Shown piece after piece: positions 33,717 to 43,086 of a stretch of DNA of 64,000 nt. Position 1 is the stretch's first letter. Each line of letters begins with the position of its first letter. Location of the stretch: NCBI RefSeq assembly GCF_001639145.1, contig NZ_LROY01000002.1:1768501-1832500 (forward strand). Direction: 5' to 3'. A program made the position numbers and the translations under genes. The notes beneath the pieces were generated by a model, which searched no databases, was not told the origin of the DNA, and saw only the letters and a program-made list of their open reading frames with translations. The stretch is from Microbulbifer sp. Q7. GTDB lineage: Bacteria > Pseudomonadota > Gammaproteobacteria > Pseudomonadales > Cellvibrionaceae.

Positions 33717-35051
33717 ATGGCTGAACTCAACAGCCTCGCCGGCCTGAGCCCCGCAGAGCTCGAAGCCCACTGGATGCCGTTCACCGGCAACCGCCATTTC
33801 AAGTCCGACCCGCGCCTGTTCGTCGCGGCGGAAGGTATGCACTACACCACGGCCGACGGTCGCTCTGTGCTGGATGCTTTCTCTGGCCTCTGGTGCAGCA
33901 ACCTGGGCCACGGCCGCAAGGAGATCGCCGATGCGGTTTCCAGCCAGCTCACCGGTCTCGATTACTCCCCGGCCTTTCAATTCGGCCACCCCACCGCCTT
34001 CAAGCTCGCCAAGCGGCTCGCGGATATGGCACCGGGTGACCTGAACCGGGTGTTTTTCTGTAACTCGGGATCGGAAGCCGCGGATACCGCGCTCAAGATT
34101 GCACGCGCCTACTGGCGTGCGAAGGGCCGCCCGGAAAAAATTCGCCTGGTTGGCCGCGCCCAGGGCTACCACGGGGTCAACTTCGGCGGCATCTCCGTCG
34201 GCGGCATGGTGGGCAATCGCAAAACCTTCGGCCCGGCCCTCGATGTCGATCACCTGCCGCATACCCTGCTGCCGGAAAACGCCTTCTCGCGCGGCCTGCC
34301 GGAACACGGCGGTGAAGCCATGGCCAACCGCCTGCTGGACATCATCAACCTGCAGGGTGCCGAAAATATTGCCGCGGTCATGGTGGAGCCCTTTGCCGGT
34401 TCCGCGGGCGTGATTCTGCCGCCCAAAGGTTACCTGAAGAAACTGCGCGAGCTGTGCAGTGCGCACGACATCCTGCTGATTTTCGACGAAGTCATCACCG
34501 GTTTCGGGCGCACCGGCTCCGCGTTCGCAGCGCAGGAATTTGACGTACAGCCGGACATCATCACCACCGCCAAAGGTATCACCAACGGCGCCATCCCCAT
34601 GGGTGCGGTTTTTGCCAGCGAAGACATCTACGCAACCTTCATGCAGGGCCCGGAGCATATTCCGGAGCTGGCACACGGGTATACCTATTCCGCTCACCCG
34701 GTAGCCTGCGCCGCCGCCATGGCGACCCTCGACATTTACGAAAACGAAAAGCTGTTCGACCGCGTCAATGAAATGGCACCTTATTTTGAAGAGGCGCTGC
34801 ACAGCCTGAAGGACGCCGCGCATGTGGTAGACATTCGCAACTACGGCCTCGCCGGCGCGATCCAGTTACAGCCGCGTGCTGGCGAACCGGGCAAGCGTGC
34901 GATGGAAGTGGTACTCGAGGCCTACCGCCGGGGCATTCTGCTGCGCTGGACCGGTGATACGATTGCCGTAGCACCGCCGTTTATTATCGAGCGCAACCAG
35001 ATTACCCAGATCGCGGAAACCCTGCGGGACATCCTGCAAGACACTCAGTAA
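33717..35051 (+). CDS. Omega-amino acid:pyruvate aminotransferase (beta-alanine transaminase)
   Basis: 444 residues, class III PLP aminotransferase of the omega-amino acid:pyruvate type. The N-terminus AHWMPFTGNRHFKSDPRLF is characteristic. The PLP-binding Lys286 is in TTAKGITNGAIPMGA, the aspartate in LLIFDEVITGFGRTG, and the phosphate contact in FFCNSGSEAADTALK. It transfers the amino group of beta-alanine or other omega-amines to pyruvate, giving malonic semialdehyde and alanine. The next gene (mmsA) handles that semialdehyde, so the pair forms a short beta-alanine degradation operon. Confidence 0.93.
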   Translation: MAELNSLAGLSPAELEAHWMPFTGNRHFKSDPRLFVAAEGMHYTTADGRSVLDAFSGLWCSNLGHGRKEIADAVSSQLTGLDYSPAFQFGHPTAFKLAKRLADMAPGDLNRVFFCNSGSEAADTALKIARAYWRAKGRPEKIRLVGRAQGYHGVNFGGISVGGMVGNRKTFGPALDVDHLPHTLLPENAFSRGLPEHGGEAMANRLLDIINLQGAENIAAVMVEPFAGSAGVILPPKGYLKKLRELCSAHDILLIFDEVITGFGRTGSAFAAQEFDVQPDIITTAKGITNGAIPMGAVFASEDIYATFMQGPEHIPELAHGYTYSAHPVACAAAMATLDIYENEKLFDRVNEMAPYFEEALHSLKDAAHVVDIRNYGLAGAIQLQPRAGEPGKRAMEVVLEAYRRGILLRWTGDTIAVAPPFIIERNQITQIAETLRDILQDTQ

Positions 35052-35121
35052 ACCCATTCGTTACAGCCACAGCGCTCGAACAAAGATTTCGAATAGGGAG
35101 CAATCCCTCGGGAGAAACACC

Positions 35122-36618
35122 ATGAATACCATCGGCCACCTGATTAATGGCGAAATGCACACCAGCGGTGATCGCCAGCAGGACATCATCAATCCGTCTA
35201 CCAACCTGGTAGAAAGCAAAGTCGCACTCGCCAGCAAGGCTACCGTTGAGGAAGCGATTGCCGTGGCGCAGGCCGCCTATCCGGCCTGGCGCAACACGCC
35301 GCCGATCAAGCGTGCACGCATCATGTTCCGTTTCAAAGACCTGCTGGAACAGAACGCCGACAAAATCTGCGAGTTGATTACCCGCGAACACGGCAAGGTA
35401 CTGAACGATGCCATGGGCGAATTGCAGCGCGGCATCGAAAATGTGGAATACGCGTGTAGCGTGCCCGAGTTGCTGAAAGGCGAGCACAGCAAAAATGTCG
35501 GCCCCGCCATTGATTCCTGGAGCGAGTTCCAGCCACTGGGCGTTTGCGCAGGCATTACACCGTTCAATTTCCCGGCCATGGTGCCCCTGTGGATGTGGCC
35601 GATGGCCGTTGCCTGCGGCAACACGTTTATCTTAAAGCCCTCCGAACGCGACCCCAGCTCCGCGCTGCTGATAGCGCAACTGGCACTGGAAGCGGGCCTG
35701 CCCGCGGGCGTACTCAACGTGGTCAACGGGGATAAAGAGGCGGTCGACACGCTGCTGTCCGACAACCGGGTACATGCGGTGAGCTTTGTGGGTTCCACCC
35801 CCATTGCCAAATACGTGTATGAAACCGGCTGTCGTAATGGCAAGCGGGTGCAGGCGTTTGGCGGTGCCAAGAACCACGCTATCGTCATGCCGGATGCCGA
35901 CCTGGATAACGCGGTCAGCGCACTCATGGGCGCCGCCTACGGCTCCTGTGGCGAGCGCTGCATGGCCATTTCCGTCGCCGTTGCGGTGGGCGACGCTACC
36001 GCCGACGCGCTGGTGGAAAAGCTCAAGGCGCAGATTGCCGACCTCAAGGTGGGCGACGGCATGGACAACAGCAACGACATGGGCCCCGTGGTGACCCGGG
36101 CGCAGCTGGAAAAAATCGAAGGTTATATCGCCAAGGGCGTCGAAGAAGGTGCGGACCTGGTGGTGGATGGCCGCGGCCTCAAAGTCGCCGGATTTGAAAA
36201 TGGCAACTACCTGGGTGCGAGCCTGTTTGATCAGGTCAAGGAAGGCATGGTCATTCACAGCGACGAGATCTTCGGCCCGGTTCTGTGCGTCATGCGCGTA
36301 GACACCATGCAGGAAGCCATGGACATCATCAACAACCACGAATACGGCAACGGCACCTGTATTTTCACCCGCGACGGCGAGGCCGCACGCTACTTCGCCG
36401 ACAACATTCTGGTGGGCATGGTGGGCATCAATGTACCCCTGCCGGTGCCGGTGGCCTACCACAGCTTCGGCGGCTGGAAACAGTCCCTGTTCGGCGACCT
36501 GCACGCCTACGGCCCCGACGCCGTGCGCTTCTACAGCAAGCGTAAAACCATCACCCAGCGCTGGCCTGCCAGTGGTGTGCGTGAAGGTGCGCAGTTTACC
36601 TTCCCCAGCAACGGCTGA
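35122..36618 (+). CDS. mmsA: CoA-acylating (methyl)malonate-semialdehyde dehydrogenase
   Basis: 498 residues, full length. It oxidises malonate semialdehyde or methylmalonate semialdehyde to acetyl-CoA or propionyl-CoA. The aldehyde dehydrogenase fold shows GVCAGITPFNFPAMVPLWM at the NAD site, FVGSTPIAKYVY, the catalytic Cys280 in SCGERCMA, and the MmsA-specific GAKNHAIVMPDAD in place of the usual ELGGK glutamate region, which is typical of the CoA-dependent branch. A good Shine-Dalgarno (GGGAG) precedes it. It works with the upstream transaminase in beta-alanine and valine breakdown. Confidence 0.96.
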   Translation: MNTIGHLINGEMHTSGDRQQDIINPSTNLVESKVALASKATVEEAIAVAQAAYPAWRNTPPIKRARIMFRFKDLLEQNADKICELITREHGKVLNDAMGELQRGIENVEYACSVPELLKGEHSKNVGPAIDSWSEFQPLGVCAGITPFNFPAMVPLWMWPMAVACGNTFILKPSERDPSSALLIAQLALEAGLPAGVLNVVNGDKEAVDTLLSDNRVHAVSFVGSTPIAKYVYETGCRNGKRVQAFGGAKNHAIVMPDADLDNAVSALMGAAYGSCGERCMAISVAVAVGDATADALVEKLKAQIADLKVGDGMDNSNDMGPVVTRAQLEKIEGYIAKGVEEGADLVVDGRGLKVAGFENGNYLGASLFDQVKEGMVIHSDEIFGPVLCVMRVDTMQEAMDIINNHEYGNGTCIFTRDGEAARYFADNILVGMVGINVPLPVPVAYHSFGGWKQSLFGDLHAYGPDAVRFYSKRKTITQRWPASGVREGAQFTFPSNG

Positions 36619-36677
36619 TCGTTACCCGACGATAAAGCCCGGCCAGTGCCCCAGAGATTGCGGGCGCTGGCTTTCTG

Positions 36678-36751
36678 CCCCGACCCTTTTTGTCCCGACC
36701 CTTTTTGTCCCGATCCTTTTTTGCCCCGATCCTTTTTACCCCTGCCCTTTC
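36678..36751. repeat. Tandem repeat with T-tracts
   Basis: About four imperfect copies of a 15-18 base unit (gaccctttttgtcccg and variants), each with a run of five or six T. It is noncoding and lies between mmsA and the serine hydrolase gene. The regular T-tracts, spaced about 1.5 helical turns, could bend DNA or act as a weak terminator array. Confidence 0.7.
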
Positions 36752-36832
36752 TGTGGCCTCGGATAACCTCCCGCCTGCGGCAAACCGGTTGTTAGAATCC
36801 TCGATCAAGCGATCGATTCGAGCCGTGTTTCC

Positions 36833-38200
36833 ATGAAAAAAATCCTTCTCTCCGCGGCGGCCACGTTGGCAGGCCTACTTCTGGTCGTGGCGCTGCTCGC
36901 ACCCACCCTGCTGGGCTTTTCCATTACCCAGGCCGGCAACGCTGTACGGGTGGCTACGGGGATGGGCGCAAAGCTCGCCTGCTCCGGCCACTATGTGTCC
37001 GGGTTTGATCCGGCCCGCAATCTCGACGACCTCGCCTCTTACTCTGCCGCCAACCGCCTGCTGGATCTGGAATACGCCAACCAGCGTGTTACCGCGTCGC
37101 TGTTTGGCTTGGGCAAGACCAGTGCAACCTACCGCCCCGGGCTGGGCTGCACCCTCGACATCGGCGACACGCGCGCCCTCGACCAGGTGAAGTTCGAGCC
37201 AGTAAATACCGGGCAACGGGACAGCACGACCGGTGAATGGCCGCAGGGTAGCGCCGCGCACCACATCGACTCCGGACTACAGCAGACTCTCGACCAGATC
37301 CTGGCCCGAGACAATCAATCCGGGCTGCAAACCCGCGCTTTGCTGGTGGTGCAAAATGGAAATCTGGTTGCCGAGTCATACGCAGACGGCATTACGGCGC
37401 AAACGCCACTGCTCGGCTGGTCCATGGGCAAGAGCCTGACGGCGATGATGGTGGGCAGATTACAGGCGTTACAGCCATACCAGGACACATCCTCCTCCCT
37501 GTTTCCGGAGTGGTCCGACGCGCGCCGCGAGATCAGCCTGCAGAACCTGCTGCAGATGACTTCAGGGCTGGATTTCGACGAGACCTATGCGCCGGGCAGC
37601 GATGCCACCCGCATGCTGTTTAGCGCCCGCAGCGCGTCCGAGGTTGCGCTGCAGAGTACGCTTGCGCATACGCCGGGCACGCACTTTTCCTACTCTTCCG
37701 GCACCACCAACCTGCTGGCCCGCTGGCTGCACAACCGGCTTGGCGGCAGCCCGCAAGCCAGTCTCGATTTTTTACAGCGCCAGATCATGGCGCCACTGGG
37801 CATGCGCCACACTACGTTCGAAGTGGACGCCAGCGGGGTATTTGTCGGCAGTTCCTATATCTATGCACCCGCCCGCGACTGGGCGCGCCTCGGCCTGTTG
37901 ATGCTGAACGACGGTGTCTGGGACAACCAGCGCCTGCTGCCCGAGGGATGGGTGGCCGCAGCGAGCCGCCCCAATCCCAGTGAAAATGGCCCAGCCTACG
38001 GCTACCAGTTCTGGCTGAACCGCGGCGGGGAAACCCTGCGCTTTCCCGAGCTGCCGGAAGACAGCTACTTTATGCTGGGCAACCGCAAGCAGGTGGTGAT
38101 GATCTCCCCTACCACCGACACCGTGATTGTGCGCCTCGGCTGGAGCGCAGAGGACTACCCCACCGGCAAAAACTTCGCACAGTTACTGCCACAAGGCTAA
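36833..38200 (+). CDS. Serine beta-lactamase-like hydrolase (class C/esterase type)
   Basis: 455 residues. An N-terminal hydrophobic segment (about 4-28) serves as signal peptide or anchor. The catalytic domain begins near 160: the S-x-x-K motif is Ser197-Met-Gly-Lys200 in GWSMGKSLTAMM, and the Y-x-S/N motif is Tyr287 in FSYSSGTTNLLARW. YGYQFWLNRGG lies near the third motif position. The first 130 residues are a domain of unknown function. The family ranges from esterases and peptidases to penicillin-binding proteins; the substrate cannot be told from the sequence. An antibiotic-resistance role is not indicated. Confidence 0.88.
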   Translation: MKKILLSAAATLAGLLLVVALLAPTLLGFSITQAGNAVRVATGMGAKLACSGHYVSGFDPARNLDDLASYSAANRLLDLEYANQRVTASLFGLGKTSATYRPGLGCTLDIGDTRALDQVKFEPVNTGQRDSTTGEWPQGSAAHHIDSGLQQTLDQILARDNQSGLQTRALLVVQNGNLVAESYADGITAQTPLLGWSMGKSLTAMMVGRLQALQPYQDTSSSLFPEWSDARREISLQNLLQMTSGLDFDETYAPGSDATRMLFSARSASEVALQSTLAHTPGTHFSYSSGTTNLLARWLHNRLGGSPQASLDFLQRQIMAPLGMRHTTFEVDASGVFVGSSYIYAPARDWARLGLLMLNDGVWDNQRLLPEGWVAAASRPNPSENGPAYGYQFWLNRGGETLRFPELPEDSYFMLGNRKQVVMISPTTDTVIVRLGWSAEDYPTGKNFAQLLPQG

Positions 38201-38225
38201 CTGCCAGTATGCAGCAGCTGACGCG

Positions 38226-39158
38226 CTAGCGTGGCAGCTGCTGCTCGATGACCTGTACCGCTTGCTCCGATACCCCGAGTTTTTCAGCCAGCGTATCCAG
38301 GTACTGTTTTTCCTTGGGGTTGTCTGGATTGATCGACATGGCGGACACCAGGTAAAGGTTGAATGCAGTAGCCGGGTCACTCGCGGCGGATACCACGTCG
38401 TCCATACTCACTGGCTGCGTCAAGTAGTGCCGGAACGCCTCCAGATCAGAAGTATCCAGCTGGCCATCGAGCGCCTGCAAAATATTGCGCTGTTCCGCCT
38501 CGTCAATGGTCCCATCTGCCTGGGCAGCAGCCACCATCGCCTTCAGCATCACATCCGCCTGGGCCTCGCCATCGCCAGAATCTGCGTCGTCTGCGGTATT
38601 CACAAACCCGAACAGGCCGCCGTTGCCACGCGGTGCCGTATTCTGCCAGTTCCCCGGATTACTCTGTGGCCCCTGCGGCCCCTGCTGACCGAACTTGCCG
38701 CCGGCACGACCAAAGATCTGCCCCAACACATCGCCGAGGCCACCGCCCAGGCCACCCCCCAGACCACCCCCGGCACCGCCGGGTACCGCCCCGCCACTAC
38801 CCCCGGACTGCTGCATCTGGGCAAAGATACGCCGTGCGATCTCCATCAATACCGCAGCGCCCCCGGCACCCGCGCCGCTGGGAATGGCGCCACCGAAAAT
38901 ATCCCCATCAGGACGCTGCGCGCCGCCCCCGGACGGGCTACCGCCGGGATTCAGGCCACCGGGCTGGCCGGCCCGGGCCAGAATATCGTCCAGACTGGGG
39001 CCGTCGGACGCATTGGGGGATGGCACCTTGCTGAAGTCCGGCCGGTGGAAATCGGCAGGCGGCCGGCCCGGTGCAGGCGCCGATTGCTGGCGGATTTTCT
39101 TGTTGAGCATGGACATTCCGGCGCCGATCAGCGCACCCAGAAGCAATTTTTTGTTCAT
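38226..39158 (-). CDS. DUF533 / TerB-fold protein, YebE-like
   Basis: 310 residues from ATG 39158. The N-terminus NKKLLLGALIGAGMSMLNKK is a short hydrophobic stretch typical of DUF533. A long Gly/Pro-rich region (about 60-180, with repeated GGGLGG) follows. The C-terminal TerB-like helical domain begins near 200 (ADVMLKAMVAAAQADGTIDEAEQRNIL) and ends ALGVSEQAVQVIEQQL-like. E. coli YebE is an inner-membrane member of this group; the function is unknown. The Gly-rich linker is unusually long. It converges with the serine hydrolase gene. Confidence 0.88.
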   Translation of the reverse strand: MNKKLLLGALIGAGMSMLNKKIRQQSAPAPGRPPADFHRPDFSKVPSPNASDGPSLDDILARAGQPGGLNPGGSPSGGGAQRPDGDIFGGAIPSGAGAGGAAVLMEIARRIFAQMQQSGGSGGAVPGGAGGGLGGGLGGGLGDVLGQIFGRAGGKFGQQGPQGPQSNPGNWQNTAPRGNGGLFGFVNTADDADSGDGEAQADVMLKAMVAAAQADGTIDEAEQRNILQALDGQLDTSDLEAFRHYLTQPVSMDDVVSAASDPATAFNLYLVSAMSINPDNPKEKQYLDTLAEKLGVSEQAVQVIEQQLPR

Positions 39159-39401
39159 AAACCCATGGCCTCTGCCAGTATCAGAATCAGCCCAAACTTT
39201 AGGGTCCGAGGCCAGGCACCACCAACGCTGTCTGTGGCGTCTTGCGCAGTGATCAAGCACCCTGGCGCAATCGGCACTGCAAGGCCGTGGAAGAGTCGTT
39301 ACAATCGGCCCCCGATTGCGCGCCGCCACTGGCGCGCCCAATTTTCAGGCACTCATCAGCAAGCGCACACGAAAAGCGCACACCAGAAAGAAAGGATCCC
39401 C

Positions 39402-40385
39402 ATGACTCTTGCCCTGCTCGCCATTCTCGCCGGATTTGTCCTGCTGATGTGGAGCGCTGACCGCTTCGTCGATGGCGCGGCAGCCACCGCCAAGCATGCG
39501 GGTATGCCGTCGCTGCTGATCGGCATGGTCATCGTGGGGTTCGGCACGTCTGCGCCGGAAATGGTGGTGTCGGCAATGGCCGCGCTGGACGGCAGCCCGG
39601 GGCTGGCGCTGGGCAATGCCTACGGCTCGAATATTGCCAATACCGGCCTGATCCTCGGCGCCACCGCGATCCTCATCCCCCTGACCGTCAACAGTAAGAT
39701 CATCCGCAAGGAGCTTCCGCTGCTGCTGGCCATCACCTGTTTGACTGCGGCATTTTTCTGGAACGGGGGGCTCAGCCGTCTCGAGTCTCTCATTCTGCTG
39801 GCGGGCTTCTTCGGCTTGATCGGCTGGTCTATTTTCTCCGCCTTGCGCGGCAAGGGCGATGCGATTGAAGGAGAAATGGATACGGAGCTGGAGCAGCACG
39901 ACATGCCGCTGGGCACGGCCTTGTTCTGGGTGGGCGCCGGCCTGATTTTATTGATCGTGAGCTCACGAATACTGGTGTGGGGGGCGGTGACCATCGCCCA
40001 TCAATTGGGGGTCAGCGACCTGATCATCGGCCTCACCATTGTTGCTCTCGGCACCTCACTGCCCGAGCTGGCGGCGACCGTTGCCGCCGCGCGCAAGGGC
40101 GAGCACGATATCGCCATCGGCAATGTGGTGGGTTCAAACATGTTCAACCTGCTGGCGGTTGTGGGTATCGCCGGTGCGATCGCCCCCATGGACACCGTGC
40201 CCGCAGAGCTCATCACCCGCGACTGGCCAATGGTCGTGGGGCTCACCATTGCCCTGTTTATTTTTGGCTACGGCTTCCGCGGTCGACAGGGGCGCATCAA
40301 CCGCTTTGAGGGTGCCGCGCTGCTCGCCGCGTATGTGGCGTACACCGGCTATCTGATTTACGAAATCACCAGTGCGGCGCTCTAG
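39402..40385 (+). CDS. yrbG: Calcium/sodium antiporter, YrbG type
   Basis: 327 residues from ATG 39402 with AAAGGA as Shine-Dalgarno. About ten membrane helices with the two inverted alpha-repeats of the Na+/Ca2+ exchanger superfamily: VGFGTSAPEMVVSAMAAL and VALGTSLPELAATVAAAR. Their G-T-S-x-P-E cores hold the ion-binding glutamates. A short acidic loop (EGEMDTELEQHD) lies between the halves. It likely exports Ca2+ using the Na+ gradient, which fits a marine cell. Confidence 0.94.
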   Translation: MTLALLAILAGFVLLMWSADRFVDGAAATAKHAGMPSLLIGMVIVGFGTSAPEMVVSAMAALDGSPGLALGNAYGSNIANTGLILGATAILIPLTVNSKIIRKELPLLLAITCLTAAFFWNGGLSRLESLILLAGFFGLIGWSIFSALRGKGDAIEGEMDTELEQHDMPLGTALFWVGAGLILLIVSSRILVWGAVTIAHQLGVSDLIIGLTIVALGTSLPELAATVAAARKGEHDIAIGNVVGSNMFNLLAVVGIAGAIAPMDTVPAELITRDWPMVVGLTIALFIFGYGFRGRQGRINRFEGAALLAAYVAYTGYLIYEITSAAL

Positions 40386-40422
40386 GCGCCTGGCCAAGAA
40401 CCATTAGCAATCAACAGGAACG

Positions 40423-40737
40423 CTAGCGCCGCTCCAGACGACGAATACGTGCACGGAGCTGCTCGATCTCTTCCAGCAGTTCCAGTGCCAGCGCCGCACC
40501 GGCGTGATTGACGCCCAGGTCCTGCTCCAGACGCACCACACGCCTGACTCGCCGCACACACACGCCACTGAACGCCAGCGAACGACTGGCGCGATGCGGC
40601 TCGATCACCCCCTCGTCCATCAGCGCCATCACCTGCTCCGCCGACAGGGAGCAGGCAATACACAATTCTCGCAGGGTGAGCAGGCTGTCTTCATCCAGAA
40701 TCACTGCCGCTTCGGCAGGTTCATATTCCGTTGGCAT
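40423..40737 (-). CDS. cbpM: Chaperone modulator CbpM
   Basis: 104 residues, MerR-like small protein: LTLRELCIACSLSAEQVMALMDEGVIEP, then FSGVCVRRVRRVVRLEQDLGVNHAGAALALELLEEIEQL, a pattern typical of CbpM. It binds the J-domain of CbpA and blocks its work with DnaK. The gene follows cbpA on the same strand with 23 bases between. Confidence 0.93.
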   Translation of the reverse strand: MPTEYEPAEAAVILDEDSLLTLRELCIACSLSAEQVMALMDEGVIEPHRASRSLAFSGVCVRRVRRVVRLEQDLGVNHAGAALALELLEEIEQLRARIRRLERR

Positions 40738-40760
40738 TTGCGTAGCCTCCCGCTTTCGCC

Positions 40761-41717
40761 TCAGACGCCACCCGCGTCACTGCGCGGATCGAAATTGAAT
40801 GCATCGCGAAACTGGCGATAGGCCGCCTTTTCCGCATCGGTGGTTGCCGGCGGTGTAACGATGTCCACCACCACATACAAGTCACCCGGCTCTTTGGCGG
40901 GCAAGCCGCGCCCTTTGAGCCGCAGTTTGCTGCCGCTCTTGCTGTTGGCGGGCAATGTCAGATTGACCGGTCCATCGGGGGTGTGCACCCGCACCTTGTC
41001 ACCCAGGGCTGCCTCCCACGGCGCCACCGGCAAGTCCAGATAGACCGTCTTGCCCTCCACGCTGAATCGCGCATGGGGGTTGAAGTGGATTTCCAGAAAC
41101 AGGTCGCCGGCCTTGCCTTGTCCCATTCCGGGCTGCCCCTGGCCCGCCAGACGAATCTGTTGGCCCTCGGTAACACCTTTGGGAATGGTGACATTCAGGG
41201 TGCGCTCTTTGACCACTGGGCGTCCATCCGCGCCCAGCTCGGAATGCTTCAGCGTAATCTGTCGTTTGCTCCCCCGGTAACTGTCGTCTATATCAATTGC
41301 GATGCGCGCGTAGGTATTTTCGCCCTGGGCATGAAATTGCCGGCCACCCTGCTGAAAACCGCTCCGGTGGAATCCCCCGCGCCCGAACAGGCTCTCAAAA
41401 AAATCGCTGAATGCCTCCGGGTCCGCTTCGGTGTAGCCACCACCGTGAAACTCGAATCCCTGATCCCAGTTTGGCGGCGGATTAAAGTCCTGGCCACTGT
41501 TCCAATTGCTCCCCAGCTGATCGTACGCAGCGCGCTTTTCCGGGTCCTTCAGCACTTCATAGGCTTCGCTCACTTCCTTGAAGCGATCTTCCGCGTCGCC
41601 CTCTTTGCTCACATCCGGGTGATATTTTCGCGCGAGCTTGCGGTAGGCCCGCTTGATTTCATCCTGTCCCGCACTGCGCTCAACACCCAGAATCTGGTAG
41701 TAATCGCGATATTCCAT
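40761..41717 (-). CDS. cbpA: Curved-DNA-binding DnaJ-class co-chaperone
   Basis: 318 residues from ATG 41717 (MEYRDYYQILGVERSAG), the family start. The J-domain has the HPD motif in ARKYHPDVSKEG, followed by a Gly/Phe-rich part with FHGGGYTEADPEAFSDFFESLFG and two C-terminal beta domains (GRPVVKERTLNVTIPKGV, KGRGLPAKEPGDLYVVV). There is no zinc domain, as expected for CbpA. It stimulates DnaK and binds curved DNA. It forms an operon with cbpM. Confidence 0.95.
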   Translation of the reverse strand: MEYRDYYQILGVERSAGQDEIKRAYRKLARKYHPDVSKEGDAEDRFKEVSEAYEVLKDPEKRAAYDQLGSNWNSGQDFNPPPNWDQGFEFHGGGYTEADPEAFSDFFESLFGRGGFHRSGFQQGGRQFHAQGENTYARIAIDIDDSYRGSKRQITLKHSELGADGRPVVKERTLNVTIPKGVTEGQQIRLAGQGQPGMGQGKAGDLFLEIHFNPHARFSVEGKTVYLDLPVAPWEAALGDKVRVHTPDGPVNLTLPANSKSGSKLRLKGRGLPAKEPGDLYVVVDIVTPPATTDAEKAAYRQFRDAFNFDPRSDAGGV

Positions 41718-41781
41718 GGGCAGACCAATATCCCTATGAAAAAGCCCTGAAGAAGCCCCGCAGAAGCGAAGTGACAGTAAT

Positions 41782-41806
41782 AAAAAAGGCACCCGAAGGT
41801 GCCTTT
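41782..41806 (-). terminator. Terminator of ompW
   Basis: On the minus strand: stem AAAGGCACC-TTCG-GGTGCCTTT with a stable TTCG tetraloop, then a T-run. It lies 42 bases after the ompW stop. Confidence 0.9.
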
Positions 41807-41847
41807 CCGTTCATCCGTGAACGCTACTCTCTACACCAAGAAGGTGA

Positions 41848-42609
41848 TCAGAAAGAGTAACCAACACCCAGGTTGAATACCCAGGGGCTGTAATCCACAT
41901 CAGTCGCCGTTGCGCGACGAGTGATGGATGGGTCGCTGGACTGAGCGTCCTTGTAGTAAACATTGATATCGGTATCTGCATCGATGTACAGAACCGCAGC
42001 GTTTACCAGGAAGGCGCTATCGCGACCAAAACGGAAGTCCACACCCAGCTGGCCGGTGAAGCCCCACGAGTGCTGGAAGCCCACATCCGCATCGGTGGCA
42101 ATCACACCACCATTGATGAGATCATCGTTGTAGCGGCGGGAAAAACCTTCATCACTGAAATCGGTGTAGTTCACACCGATACCAACGTAAGGCTGCCCCA
42201 GGCAGTCGCGGCTCAGCGGATACCAGTTCAGGTAGGCGTTGGAGTAGCTTGCATCAAAGCTGCCTACCTTGTATCCGATATCATCGATGGTCACATTGCC
42301 ACGGGAAATGCTCTTCAGATCCATATCGTGATTGGTAGAGCCGATGTACATCAGCTCTACACCCCAGTGCTCTACCGGCAGCCAAGCACCGGAGATATTC
42401 CAGGTGGTATCGCTATCGATGTCATAGCCTTCCTTGAACCAACCATCATTCAGTCTCAGGTTGTCATCATTATCATCCGGGTCTACCCAGCTGGCACCAA
42501 CACGGACAACAAAATCACCATCACTCCACATATCCGCAGCAGCGTATTGTGCACTCATCAGAGCGGCTACAGCGATTGCAAGCGGTGTCAGAACGCGTGT
42601 CTTTTTCAT
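41848..42609 (-). CDS. ompW: OmpW family outer membrane protein
   Basis: 253 residues from ATG 42609 (GGAG 6 bases upstream). Signal peptide about 1-25 (ending QYAAA). The mature part is an eight-strand beta-barrel: FVVRVGASWVDPDDNDDNL at the start, LPVEHWGVELMYIGSTNHD, QPYVGIGVNYTDFSDEGF, and the terminal strand VFNLGVGYSF, which ends in Phe as needed for BAM assembly. OmpW forms a narrow hydrophobic channel for small hydrophobic molecules and often responds to salt or iron. Confidence 0.94.
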   Translation of the reverse strand: MKKTRVLTPLAIAVAALMSAQYAAADMWSDGDFVVRVGASWVDPDDNDDNLRLNDGWFKEGYDIDSDTTWNISGAWLPVEHWGVELMYIGSTNHDMDLKSISRGNVTIDDIGYKVGSFDASYSNAYLNWYPLSRDCLGQPYVGIGVNYTDFSDEGFSRRYNDDLINGGVIATDADVGFQHSWGFTGQLGVDFRFGRDSAFLVNAAVLYIDADTDINVYYKDAQSSDPSITRRATATDVDYSPWVFNLGVGYSF

Positions 42610-43086
42610 TGAGAACTCCATCGTATTCGGCAAATCAAACAGCAATTAACCCAATCACTGTCAGTCTAGACACGGAAATAACCAGCTGTAGAAAAAACAA
42701 CCAAAAAAAATCTTCACTTGTGGAACTTTTGCACAGCTGTGACGCCAAACCCTTCTGTTTAAATAATTCCACCGCCAGACAGCGAAATCTGCGCAAACCT
42801 GCAGCGCCACAAAAATAAAAAATTACGCGCCATTTTGGATGCGCTCTGCGCCAAACTTATCCACACAAAATAATTTCCGCGCCAAGCCTGTGGAAAAACT
42901 CCCTTGCGAACATTCCAATAGGAAAATTTCCGTCAGCGGAATTCAGGCGACATTCAGGTCGCAAAAATTCGGGAAAAATGTGCAGGGAAATATGTAAAGA
43001 AATGTAGGGTGGGTAGGACACCCACCCCTCATGCAGATAATTCGTACAGATAACTCGTACAGATAAATAGTTAGCTGACCGCCGTA
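42610..43086. other. AT-rich intergenic region
   Basis: 477 bases between ompW and the next minus-strand gene, clearly AT-richer than its surroundings. It contains one perfect DnaA-box sequence TTATCCACA (42857-42865), a hairpin at 43007-43027, and two direct copies of tcgtacagataa (about 43042-43066). The ompW promoter must lie in the left part. No gene was recognised. Confidence 0.6.
43005..43027 (-). terminator. Terminator-like hairpin after the metallopeptidase gene
   Basis: Stem GGGTGGGT (43007-43014) with ACCCACCC (43020-43027) and a 5-base loop. On the minus strand it is followed by TACATTTCTTT. It lies 60 bases after the stop of the metallopeptidase gene. Confidence 0.5.

Noticed and set aside
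38127..39401. Long upstream extension of the yrbG frame
   Set aside because: It is antisense to the DUF533 gene. The antiporter homology starts at ATG 39402, which has a good ribosome site.
42857..42865. Perfect DnaA box TTATCCACA suggesting a replication origin
   Set aside because: It is a single box. There is no cluster, no AT-rich unwinding repeats of the usual type and no dnaA/gidA neighbourhood, so chance or a minor regulatory site is more likely.
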